A stretch of DNA of 64,000 bases from CAZWKX01 sp964614095 (GTDB lineage: Bacteria; Actinomycetota; Acidimicrobiia; Spongiisociales; UBA11373), in NCBI GenBank assembly GCA_964614095.1, contig CAZTJO010000002.1, positions 62,001 to 126,000 of the forward strand. Direction: 5' to 3'. The first letter of the stretch is position 1. The number at the start of each line of letters is the position of its first letter. Below are positions 16,753 through 24,078 of this stretch, piece after piece. Below the pieces are notes generated by a model. That model was not told the origin of the DNA. It saw nothing but the letters and a program-made list of their open reading frames with translations, and ran no database searches. A program made the position numbers and the translations under genes.

Positions 16753-17961
16753 TCAGCCGGACTGTTCTGCGGCCAGGTCGGCGATACGGTCGCCGATGGC
16801 GAGCGCAGCCGTGGCCGCAGGGGACGGCGCGTTGAGCACGTTGACCAGGCCGGGTTTGGCGACGAGCACAAAGTCATCGACCAGGCGTCCCCTGCCATCG
16901 ACGGCCTGGGCCCGGATCCCCGACCCGGCCGCCTCGAGATCGGCGGTGCGGAGTCCGGCAATGAGGCGTCGGGCGGCCCGGGCATAGAGCGCCTTGCTGC
17001 GTGACCGGGACAGCTCGGTGAACCCAAGGCGCCAGTAGCGCAGAGCGAGGTTCCAGAAGCCGCCGAAGCGGAGCATCTCGCCGACGTCGCGCCAGCCGAC
17101 ACCCTCTCCCCGATAGTGATGGCGTCCCAAGGCCAGGAGAGCGCTGGGCCCGACGTCGACGTCGCCGTCGAGACGCCGGGTGAAGTGCACCCCGAGGAAG
17201 GGCAGGCCGGGCCTGGGCACCGGGTAGATGAGGTGTCTCACCTGGTGCTCCGCTTCCGGGGTGAGCCGGTAGTACTCGCCGCGGAAGGGCACGATCCGCA
17301 CCGGGGGGGTTTCACCGGCGAGGAGTGCCACGCGGTCCGACTGCAGGCCGGCGCAATTGATCACCGTCTTGGCTTGGAGCCGGAGTCCGGAGGCACAGAC
17401 GACCTCCCAACCCTCCGGAAGACGAGGCAGGCCGGTGACGCGCTGCCCCAGCAAAACGCGGTGGCCTGCAGCCTCCAGGTTGCGCGCCAGCCGCCGGGCT
17501 ACCGCCACAAAATCGACGACTCCGGTCTCGGGGACGATGAGCCCTTCGACCCCGGAGACGTACGGCTCCCTTTCCCTCAGCTCATCGATGCCGGCCCTAT
17601 GCAGGCCGCGGAGACCGTTGGCTCGGCCCCGGCGCTCCATTTCGTTGAGGAGTGTCACCTCTTCCGGGTGGGCGGCGACGACGATCTTGCCGCAGCGGCG
17701 CAGCGGAAGGCCTTCCTCCTCGCAGAAGCGAGCCATGCGGCGGGCTCCGTCCACACAGAGGAGTGCCTTCTCCGAACCGGGCCGGTAGGGGAGGCCGGAA
17801 TGCAGCACACCGCTGTTGCGCCCCGTTTGGTGGGCGCCGAGGCGGTCTTCGGCCTCGAGAACCACGATCGACGCATCAGGACGGCGCCCATGCAGCGCCC
17901 GGGCAGCAGCGAGGCCGACGATTCCGGCACCGACGATTGCGATGTCGCAGCGGTCTTCCAC
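16753..17961 (-). CDS. lhgO: L-2-hydroxyglutarate oxidase / FAD-dependent oxidoreductase
   Basis: DAO-family flavoprotein that oxidises L-2-hydroxyglutarate to 2-oxoglutarate, clearing a by-product of central metabolism. The FAD-binding GxGxxG motif is CDIAIVGAGIVGLAAA near the N-terminus. The LhgO signature HQTGRNSGVLHSGLPY follows, and GGFWNLALRYW matches the C-terminal family region. I prefer the GTG at 17961, giving 402 residues and a conventional short N-terminus. TATCGT (17969-17974 on this strand) ends 7 nt before it. An ATG at 17994 would add 11 residues. The gene is divergent from a small membrane gene, the two promoters almost touching. Confidence 0.88.
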   Translation of the reverse strand: MEDRCDIAIVGAGIVGLAAARALHGRRPDASIVVLEAEDRLGAHQTGRNSGVLHSGLPYRPGSEKALLCVDGARRMARFCEEEGLPLRRCGKIVVAAHPEEVTLLNEMERRGRANGLRGLHRAGIDELREREPYVSGVEGLIVPETGVVDFVAVARRLARNLEAAGHRVLLGQRVTGLPRLPEGWEVVCASGLRLQAKTVINCAGLQSDRVALLAGETPPVRIVPFRGEYYRLTPEAEHQVRHLIYPVPRPGLPFLGVHFTRRLDGDVDVGPSALLALGRHHYRGEGVGWRDVGEMLRFGGFWNLALRYWRLGFTELSRSRSKALYARAARRLIAGLRTADLEAAGSGIRAQAVDGRGRLVDDFVLVAKPGLVNVLNAPSPAATAALAIGDRIADLAAEQSG

Positions 17962-17993
17962 AGGCTGCACGATAGGCCCGATGTGAGGGGGCA

Positions 17994-17999
17994 TAGGAT
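17994..17999 (+). promoter_or_regulatory. -10 hexamer TAGGAT of a leaderless promoter
   Basis: TAGGAT ends exactly 6 nt before the ATG at 18006, the same spacing as at other leaderless genes here. It marks 18006 as the original start of the membrane gene that is now interrupted by TAA at 18024. Confidence 0.5.
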
Positions 18000-18005
18000 G
18001 TCGCT

Positions 18006-18380
18006 ATGTCGCAGACGCTTGCCTAAATCGCGGTCGGGCTCGTCTTCCTGCGGGGCATGGCATACGTGATCCCCACCAGACAAGTTGTGGCCGGCTTCGG
18101 CGAGATGCCAGAGGACGATCGCTGGGTTCTCATCATGGAGTGGGTGGCCGAGGAGCGCGCTATGTGGTTTGTTGCCGCGCTAGTGGCGGCCGTGGCCGCC
18201 TTCGGGAGCGATGGAGAAGCCGCCGTCGCTTTCGTGTACCGGCTCTCGGCAGGCTTCCTGGTCGTGGTGGGCGCCTGGACGGCCCTCACCGGGGCGCGCG
18301 GCCCGGTGATCTGGTTCAAGCTCTGCCCGGTGGCGCGCGGCACCACCGCCGGTCTGCTCGTCGCCGCCAGCCTTCTATAG
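18006..18380 (+). pseudogene. Small membrane protein with in-frame stop at codon 7
   Basis: Reading from ATG 18006 gives MSQTLA, then TAA (18024-18026), then in the same frame IAVGLVFLRGMAYVIPTRQV and on without a stop to 18380. The residues after the stop would complete a first membrane segment, which an internal start at ATG 18057 removes. Two more hydrophobic segments follow (WFVAALVAAVAAF and a C-terminal pair). The 107-residue product from 18057 is what a gene caller would report. The intact promoter at 17994 favours a nonsense mutation or base-call error in a formerly 124-residue protein. Function unknown. Confidence 0.55.
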
Positions 18381-18400
18381 ACGCTGCGCCCCAGCCGGAG

Positions 18401-19924
18401 TCATGAGATATCCCGGATCATGTGGGCGTCGATCACGCCGGGGATGCCGGCAGGCGGCACAATCAGATCGGCGACGGTGCTGCCGTTGGTAGCCATGAGG
18501 TGCAGGCTTCCTTCCTCTTGACCACAGCCCATCCAGCGCCACACCACGAGGTTGCCGCCAAGAACACCGATCATCTGCTCGCCGTCGACGGCGCCGGTGA
18601 TGGTGACGACGTTGCCTGAGTCGACCCGGCCGACCGTTGAAGCTCCGCAGTCACCCCACCACTGCACGTACGTCGAGCCACCGATCCGGAAGGCATCCGA
18701 GTATCCGAAGTCGACGATGTTCGGTGTCAATGTGGGGGCGGGGGTGACGGCGGTGGCCGCGGAGCCATCAGTGGGCACCCGCCACAGCTGGTGGTAGTAC
18801 GACATCGGCTCTGCGGCGAGCACGTCCGACGGCACGCAGGCGGCGACCACCGTGGATGTGTCCCACCATCGCACCGGAATGCAGTAGTCGCCGGTGTCGG
18901 CCAGGTCCCTGATGAGATTGCCGTGATTGTCGAGGAAGTGGAGCCCGTCGCCGTCGCCGGTGACGACGGTGAGGCCGTCGAGCCCATAGAGCCAATGGGT
19001 CCACTCGCGGTAATCGGCCGCTCGGGGCCGGTCGACAAACACCGAGAACAGCGATCCGTCGGTATGGCGGCACTCGACCCGTTCGGTGGCGGCATCGGCA
19101 ACGCTGACGACGATGTCGCGCCCGGTGGGCCGGGTGAAGCTGGCGGCCCCGGTCGGCGACACTGACGGGATGGCCTCGACCAGCGCCGAGGTGCGCGCCG
19201 GCAGATCGAGGAGTCGCGTCTCCCGGTCCCAGGTGGCGGCATCGGTCAAGGTGACCAGCACCGATTGGCCACCCGGCTTCCAGTCGTTGATGGTGAAGGG
19301 CCACTCGTCCGTCGGCCACGAGAAGACTTCGTAGGTGTCGCCGTAGGGGCTGAGCATGTACAGCACGGTCTGACCCGAGATGTCGCCACCGTACAGGGCG
19401 AGGATCCATTGCTCGTTGACGTACTCCCAGGGCAGCAGGCTCCCGCTGAGGGCATAGGGGTAGTTGGCTCCGCTGATGGGGGCCGGCGAGGCCACTGCGG
19501 CGTTGCAGGGTGCGGGGATCAGGTACCAGGAGGCCGACCATCCGGTTCCGTCTCCGAATTCGATCTCGAACCAGATGTTGCCGTTGCTGTCGGGAGCGGC
19601 AATGCCGGTCGCCGGCACGCCGGTGGCGTTGTAGGCGAGGTCTCCGATGTCGTCGTGCTCGCCGCCGGGCCCGGTGCGTACGTTGAGGACGTCGGTGGGC
19701 GCGGTGCCGCGCACGCAGTAGGACTCATTGGCCACGGCAAAGGAGCCCGGAAGGGTGGTGCTGGTGGCCGAGGGTTCGGTCGGCGTCACCTCGGCAGTGG
19801 TAGTCGTCGCTTCGGTAGGTGATGTGGTCGTCGTAGTGCTCTCGGGGGTGGTGGTGGCGGCGTTGCCGCCGCAGGCGACCACCAACAGGCACAGGACGAC
19901 GAGCAGAAGGCTGGCTCGGCGCAT
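18401..19924 (-). CDS. Lipoprotein with SH3-type domain and propeller-like body
   Basis: A 507-residue lipoprotein starting at ATG 19924 after an AGAGGAA site. The signal peptide (MRRASLLLVVLCLLVVACGG) has its lipobox Cys near residue 18. A Thr-rich linker (about 20-60) is typical of exported actinobacterial lipoproteins. A bacterial SH3-like domain follows (about 70-140, DVLNVRTGPGGEHDDIG), often a cell-wall binder. The rest (about 150-507) is Trp/Asp-rich and repetitive (for example WILALYGGDISG), consistent with a beta-propeller. It is divergent from the LD-carboxypeptidase gene. A cell-surface role is likely; the exact function is unknown. Confidence 0.7.
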   Translation of the reverse strand: MRRASLLLVVLCLLVVACGGNAATTTPESTTTTTSPTEATTTTAEVTPTEPSATSTTLPGSFAVANESYCVRGTAPTDVLNVRTGPGGEHDDIGDLAYNATGVPATGIAAPDSNGNIWFEIEFGDGTGWSASWYLIPAPCNAAVASPAPISGANYPYALSGSLLPWEYVNEQWILALYGGDISGQTVLYMLSPYGDTYEVFSWPTDEWPFTINDWKPGGQSVLVTLTDAATWDRETRLLDLPARTSALVEAIPSVSPTGAASFTRPTGRDIVVSVADAATERVECRHTDGSLFSVFVDRPRAADYREWTHWLYGLDGLTVVTGDGDGLHFLDNHGNLIRDLADTGDYCIPVRWWDTSTVVAACVPSDVLAAEPMSYYHQLWRVPTDGSAATAVTPAPTLTPNIVDFGYSDAFRIGGSTYVQWWGDCGASTVGRVDSGNVVTITGAVDGEQMIGVLGGNLVVWRWMGCGQEEGSLHLMATNGSTVADLIVPPAGIPGVIDAHMIRDIS

Positions 19925-20004
19925 GTTGATGTTCCTCTCTGTCGCCAGAAGCCTACCGAGCACTTCAGCGGAGGACGGTTGCCGGCAGGCAGGCGGCGAG
20001 GCAT

Positions 20005-20010
20005 TACCGT
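20005..20010 (+). promoter_or_regulatory. -10 hexamer TACCGT of a leaderless promoter
   Basis: TACCGT ends exactly 6 nt before the GTG at 20017 and supports that GTG as the start of the LD-carboxypeptidase gene. Confidence 0.5.
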
Positions 20011-20016
20011 CAAAGC

Positions 20017-20943
20017 GTGCACAGGCCCGTGAAACCACCGCGTCTGCGCCCCGGTGATCGTGTCGCCGTGGTGGCGCCGGCGGGGCCCGTCGAGGCGAGG
20101 CCGGTGGCCGCCGGCCTCGATCTGGTCCGCTCTTGGGGCCTGGAGCCGGTGGAGATGCCCCACCTCTACGACCGATCCGGTTACCTGGCCGGGAACGACG
20201 ACGCTCGCCTAGCCGATCTCCAAGCCGCTCTCGACGATCCGTCTGTGGGCGGAGTGTTTGCCGCTCGAGGCGGCTACGGCGTCCAGCGGATAATCGACGA
20301 TCTCGACCTGGCTTCCGCCGTTCCCAAGGTGGTCGTCGGATTCAGCGATATCACTGCTCTGCATCTCACCCTGTGGCGGCAGATGGGTCTGGTCACCTTT
20401 CACGCTCCCGGGCTCTCGTGGCACCAGGAGCGCACGGGAGAGGCTTCGGCCGAGTCGCTGCGCCGAGCCGTTATGGAAGAGGGGCCCATCGGCGATGTGC
20501 TGATGCCCGCAGGCTCAGCAGAGCCGGTGACCCTGGTCGGAGGTACTGCCGAAGGGCCGCTGCTCGGTGGGAATCTGGCGCTGGTGGCGGCGTCGGTGGG
20601 GACTCAAGACGAGCCGGATCTGGCCGGGGCAGTCGTCCTGCTGGAGGACGTGGGCGAGCCGGTGTACCGGATCGACCGGATGCTCACCCAGGTGCTTCGG
20701 GCCGGGCTGTTGGAGCAAGCCGGCGGGGTGGCCTTCGGCGATACCCCCCTGCCGGAGGACGGCTCCACACACGACCTCTTGGCGGTGTTGGAGGATCGTC
20801 TCGGAGGATTGCGCATCCCGGTGCTGTACGGGCTGCCCTTGGGGCACCGGCGACAGCAGCAGACCGTCCCCTTGGGGGTGCGGGCGTGCCTCGACGCAGG
20901 AGCAGGAGTCCTCTCCATCGTTGAGGCGGCGACGAGCGGCTAA
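20017..20943 (+). CDS. ldcA: Muramoyltetrapeptide (LD-)carboxypeptidase, S66 family
   Basis: A 308-residue serine peptidase that removes the terminal D-Ala from murein tetrapeptides during cell-wall recycling (the family also contains MccF immunity proteins). The family start RPGDRVAVVAPAGPV is present. The nucleophile Ser lies in VVGFSDITALH, the Glu probably in LLEDVGEPVYRID, and the His in GLPLGHRRQQQ. There is no signal peptide, so it is cytoplasmic. The GTG start at 20017 is supported by the 6-nt spacing to a -10; a GTG at 20029 is an alternative. A strong hairpin follows 20 bases after the stop. Confidence 0.88.
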   Translation: MHRPVKPPRLRPGDRVAVVAPAGPVEARPVAAGLDLVRSWGLEPVEMPHLYDRSGYLAGNDDARLADLQAALDDPSVGGVFAARGGYGVQRIIDDLDLASAVPKVVVGFSDITALHLTLWRQMGLVTFHAPGLSWHQERTGEASAESLRRAVMEEGPIGDVLMPAGSAEPVTLVGGTAEGPLLGGNLALVAASVGTQDEPDLAGAVVLLEDVGEPVYRIDRMLTQVLRAGLLEQAGGVAFGDTPLPEDGSTHDLLAVLEDRLGGLRIPVLYGLPLGHRRQQQTVPLGVRACLDAGAGVLSIVEAATSG

Positions 20944-20963
20944 GTGGCGCCGACCACAAAAGA

Positions 20964-20993
20964 GGGACCGGAGCCCTTGCGGGCTCCGGTCCC
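20964..20993 (-). terminator. Intrinsic terminator with 13-bp perfect stem
   Basis: GGGACCGGAGCCC-TTGC-GGGCTCCGGTCCC is a perfect 13-bp stem with a 4-nt loop. On the minus strand it is followed by TCTTTT, a U-tract, so it fits best as terminator of the 74-residue minus-strand gene. It probably also stops ldcA read-through from the other side. Confidence 0.85.
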
Positions 20994-21012
20994 AGCTGAC
21001 GAGGGGAGGGGG

Positions 21013-21237
21013 TCAGCTCGAGAGCGAATGGCGACGACGCATGAGGTCCGTTCTCGCCTGCTGCAGCGCCCCAAACGCCTCGGCGACTTCGTGCACGGGA
21101 GCACCGAGCCCCTTAAGCACCTCGTAGTGATGCCACGTACGTAGCAGGGTCCATACCGCGTCGATGAGATCGTCCTGCGGTGTGGACTCCAAAGACGCCA
21201 GGTCGGGGGCGAACACAGTCACGCTCTCAGCACTCAA
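21013..21237 (-). CDS. Small hypothetical protein
   Basis: A 74-residue acidic-to-neutral protein with a helical centre (DDLIDAVWTLLRTWHHYEVL) and a basic end (RTDLMRRRHSL). It has no signal or membrane segment. Its reality is supported by the strong intrinsic terminator 20 bases past its stop, correctly oriented. Upstream is the AT-rich divergent region shared with the Lrp regulator. No family recognised. Confidence 0.55.
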   Translation of the reverse strand: MSAESVTVFAPDLASLESTPQDDLIDAVWTLLRTWHHYEVLKGLGAPVHEVAEAFGALQQARTDLMRRRHSLSS

Positions 21238-21306
21238 TTCAAGTGCGCTTCGCGTTGTATGTATGCCGTCTGGCGGACTATTCCGGTGCTAATATCTTTT
21301 TTTTGC

Positions 21307-21330
21307 AGCTATTACGTAAAGTGAATAGCT
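21307..21330. promoter_or_regulatory. Inverted repeat in AT-rich divergent region
   Basis: AGCTATT-N10-AATAGCT is a perfect 7-bp inverted repeat in an unusually AT-rich patch (with an eleven-base stretch rich in T just upstream) about 80 bases before the Lrp start. Lrp/AsnC proteins bind such dyads and often autoregulate, so this is a candidate operator. Confidence 0.4.
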
Positions 21331-21409
21331 CATAATGCCTGGCAAATGGGCCTTGTGGCGGTGTGCACAAGCCTGAGGGCCTTGACTTACGCGCGTTCGA
21401 AGGAGGGAC

Positions 21410-21865
21410 ATGCGGCTCGACGATATCGACTGGCGAATCCTGGGTGAGCTACAGCGAGATGGGAGAGTTGGCTTCCGTGAGCTGGGCCGGCGGGTCGGGC
21501 TCAGCGCGCCTGCAGTGACCGCTCGGGTGCGCCGGCTCGAAGAGTCGGGGGTCATCGCCGGCTACCGGGCCGATGTTGACCCGGTACGTCTCGGCCACAC
21601 GGTGCAGGCGTTTGTTCGTATGAGCGCAGGCGGCCCTCCCGACATCGACGAGGAGTTTGTTGCTTATGCCCGGACCATTCCCGAGATCCTCGACGTCTAC
21701 CGAGTCACCGGCGCGGAAACCTACCTGCTGCGAGTGGTGGTGGCGACGATGACCGATCTGGAGCGGGTGCTTCGTCCGCTCTGGCGATACGGCGATACCG
21801 TCACCGGTGTAGTGATGTCGGTGCCGGTTGCCGACCGGCCCATAACCAGGGCCACCGGTGACTAG
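21410..21865 (+). CDS. Lrp/AsnC-family transcriptional regulator
   Basis: A 151-residue feast/famine regulator. The N-terminal winged helix-turn-helix is typical: LDDIDWRILGELQRDGRVGF, then GLSAPAVTARVRRLEESGVI. The C-terminal RAM (ligand-binding) domain covers about 70-145 (VYRVTGAETYLLRVVV). GAAGGAGGGAC directly precedes the ATG, one of the best ribosome sites in the window. It may respond to an amino acid and could regulate neighbouring genes, including tyrA 3 kb downstream, but this is speculation. Confidence 0.9.
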   Translation: MRLDDIDWRILGELQRDGRVGFRELGRRVGLSAPAVTARVRRLEESGVIAGYRADVDPVRLGHTVQAFVRMSAGGPPDIDEEFVAYARTIPEILDVYRVTGAETYLLRVVVATMTDLERVLRPLWRYGDTVTGVVMSVPVADRPITRATGD

Positions 21866-21946
21866 TCACTTTTGCATGGCCTTTTGATACGCCGGCAAGG
21901 CGACTCGTGGTTAAGGATCGGGGCCTGATCCGCCGAAATCTGCGGC

Positions 21947-22429
21947 ATGCGCAGGCTAAGGAAGGCGGAGGATGCCTTCACACTCGTCGAGTTGATGGTG
22001 GTAATACTCATCATCGGAGTCTTGGTGGCCGTGGCGACGCCGGCGTATGTAGGCATTCTCAATCGGGCGCGCCATAGGGAGATGCAGGCCGACCTGCGCT
22101 CGGGCCTGATGGCGGTCGAGCTGTACTTCATGGAGAACGGCGAGTACACCGACGATCCCGTCCAGCTGCAGGCTATGGAACCCGTCGTCGCCTACTACTC
22201 GCCCGAACAGCCGGTGGGCACCGTTGCCCTGCGTCTCGGAGCGAGTCCGGAACACGACGAGATCTGCCTGTTCGGGCAGACGGTCGACGGCGAGTGGTAC
22301 GCCGCATACCGGTCCGTCGACTCCGCGCCCCTTTTCGGGCAAGCGGAGCTGCAGGACTGCAGCGCCGACCTTGCCGCCGGCTGGAGCCATCAGGCCTGGG
22401 AGGCGGCTCCGAGCGTTTCGCTCATCTGA
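21947..22429 (+). CDS. Lone type IV prepilin/pseudopilin-like protein
   Basis: A 160-residue protein with a class III prepilin signal. The basic leader MRRLRKAEDA is followed by the N-methylation motif FTLVELMVVILIIGVLVAVA, with Glu at +5. The residue at -1 is Ala rather than the usual Gly. The globular part has two cysteines (DEICLFG, LQDCSAD) that may form the D-loop disulfide. It resembles the PilA/PulG major (pseudo)pilins. No pilus ATPase, platform protein or prepilin peptidase is in the window. The methyltransferase gene follows after a 14-base gap. Confidence 0.8.
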   Translation: MRRLRKAEDAFTLVELMVVILIIGVLVAVATPAYVGILNRARHREMQADLRSGLMAVELYFMENGEYTDDPVQLQAMEPVVAYYSPEQPVGTVALRLGASPEHDEICLFGQTVDGEWYAAYRSVDSAPLFGQAELQDCSADLAAGWSHQAWEAAPSVSLI

Positions 22430-22443
22430 AAGAGTCTCACCCA

Positions 22444-23148
22444 GTGAGGAATGGCCGTGCCTCGGGGCCCGCCGGGTGGTGGTTGAATGCGGCCGTGCTC
22501 GATTCGATGATTGCCCGCATCTACGAACCCGTGCTGGGTCGTTTGGTCGGCGGGCTGCGCCGGGCCGGGCTCGCCCTCCATCCGCCCAGGCCCGGCCTCA
22601 AGGTGCTGGACGTCGGCTGCGGAACCGGTGCCCACCTGTCGCTCTATGCCGATGCGGGGTGCCGGGTCTGTGGCATTGATGTCTCGGCGGCCATGCTCGA
22701 TGAGGCGCGGCGGCGCCTCGGCGAGGGTGGCCTGCTCGTGGGCGCCGATGCCCGTGAGCTGCCTTTTGCCGACGCGGCCTTCGATCTCGTCGTGGCGGTG
22801 ACTCTGCTGCACGGCCTCCCGGCGGGGGCACGTGTCGGCGCACTGGAGGAGATGGCCCGCGTCGCCGGGCGCCGGGGCCGGGTATTGGTCATCGATCATG
22901 CTCCTGAGCCGGCACGAGGCTTTGTGACCCGAACGGCGCGGGCGCTGGGCGTATCGATAGAGGCACTGAGTGGGCACCTTGCCGGCTGCCGATCGTTTTG
23001 GGCCGCCGGCGGGGCGCCCGGTCTCGCTCGGGAAGCGGGACTGGTCGTCGAGCGCCACGAGCCGGCCGCCTACTCGACCTTCGGTGTGTATCTGCTGCGG
23101 GCCGCCGGTCCCGTGCCGGCATCCGGCGGCGGCAGGCTGGGCCCGTAG
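22444..23148 (+). CDS. Class I SAM-dependent methyltransferase
   Basis: A 234-residue Rossmann methyltransferase of the UbiE/Methyltransf_11 type. Motif I is VLDVGCGTGAHLS, the acidic end of beta-2 is CGIDVSAAML, and the GADARELPFADAAFDLVVAV stretch covers motifs II-III. The GTG at 22444 is the likely start (WWLNAAVLDSMIARIYEP follows); GTG 22495 or ATG 22507 are alternatives. It follows the prepilin gene by 14 bases and precedes the radical SAM gene by 33, so the three may be co-transcribed. The substrate is unknown; small molecule or lipid is more likely than protein. Confidence 0.82.
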   Translation: MRNGRASGPAGWWLNAAVLDSMIARIYEPVLGRLVGGLRRAGLALHPPRPGLKVLDVGCGTGAHLSLYADAGCRVCGIDVSAAMLDEARRRLGEGGLLVGADARELPFADAAFDLVVAVTLLHGLPAGARVGALEEMARVAGRRGRVLVIDHAPEPARGFVTRTARALGVSIEALSGHLAGCRSFWAAGGAPGLAREAGLVVERHEPAAYSTFGVYLLRAAGPVPASGGGRLGP

Positions 23149-23181
23149 ACTTGATTCAGGCGTCGGATCGGACATCGGACC

Positions 23182-24033
23182 ATGCCCCAGGTGGCCACCA
23201 TCGACTTCCACGTCACCTCGGAGTGCAACGAAGAGTGCGTCTATTGCTGGGGCCCGCAGGGAATCGAGGAGGTCGATACCGCGACGGCCGAGGCCATCGT
23301 GACCCGCATTGCCGCCAATGGAGCGCGGCGCATCGTGTTCACCGGCGGCGATCCGCTCAAGCGGAATGACATCGGATCGCTTATCAAGCTGGCCGGCCGC
23401 GTCGGACTTGAGGTGGCCGTCTCCACCACCGGCGACGAGTTGACCGCCGAGTTCCTGAAAGAGCACGCCGGGCATATCGACCTGGTCTCGCTGCCGCTCG
23501 ACGGGCCCAACGAGGAGGTGTCGTCGCGCACCAAAAAGGCCGGGCATTTCGCTGCGGTGATGCGAGCACTGGAAATGCTGGCTCTCCATCGGGCCATCGA
23601 CGTCAAGGTGGCGACTCCGGTGACCCGACACAACCTCGACCACGTGCCCGACATCGCGACCCTGCTCGACACGCGGGCTGCCGGCATGCCCAACCGTCTC
23701 TTCTACAACGTGTTCCAGGCGTTTCCCCGCTCGATGGACGCAGATGTCCCCTGGGAGGACTTGGTGGTGACCTCCGCCGAGTTCGCCGCCCTTCGGGAGC
23801 AGGTGGAGCTGGCACCTCACCGTTTCCGCATCAATTGGCTGAGCCACGAGACGCTCGACCGGCTGTACGTCATGGTGTTTCCTGATGGCACCCTCACCAT
23901 TCCGGTCGGCGGCCGGTACGTCGGCTATGGGCCGTTTCTCGAGGTCGAGGATCTCGATACCGTGCTCGAGCAGGCCTCCTTCGACATCGCCAAACACCTG
24001 CTGCACGCTGAGGGCTGGCAACGGTCGGGGTGA
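23182..24033 (+). CDS. Radical SAM enzyme
   Basis: A 283-residue radical SAM protein with the [4Fe-4S] motif CNEECVYC (C15, C19, C22) close to the N-terminus and the GGDP SAM-binding motif (FTGGDPLKR). There is no C-terminal SPASM cysteine cluster. The overall order (DFH-x4-CN, GGDP, a basic VTRHN strand, a VFQAF strand, LYVMVFPDG near the end) recalls viperin-like enzymes, but the third motif is YCW, not FCF, and no nucleotide kinase is adjacent. TAGACT at 23146 could be its own -10. Partnering with the upstream methyltransferase in a small pathway is an inference. Confidence 0.82.
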   Translation: MPQVATIDFHVTSECNEECVYCWGPQGIEEVDTATAEAIVTRIAANGARRIVFTGGDPLKRNDIGSLIKLAGRVGLEVAVSTTGDELTAEFLKEHAGHIDLVSLPLDGPNEEVSSRTKKAGHFAAVMRALEMLALHRAIDVKVATPVTRHNLDHVPDIATLLDTRAAGMPNRLFYNVFQAFPRSMDADVPWEDLVVTSAEFAALREQVELAPHRFRINWLSHETLDRLYVMVFPDGTLTIPVGGRYVGYGPFLEVEDLDTVLEQASFDIAKHLLHAEGWQRSG

Positions 24034-24078
24034 TGTATCCACGAGTCGCGAACGCAGGAAGGCTGTGGAGTAGATCGG

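Noticed and set aside
23182..24033. Assignment of the radical SAM enzyme as a prokaryotic viperin
   Set aside because: The order of elements is suggestive, but the cluster motif lacks FCF, nucleotide-contact residues look different and no nucleotide kinase or defence gene is adjacent. It is kept as a question only.
22390..24042. 550-residue frame on the minus strand opposite the methyltransferase and radical SAM genes
   Set aside because: It is a GC-skew shadow: no promoter or ribosome site, no recognisable domain, and the plus-strand genes have clear motifs.
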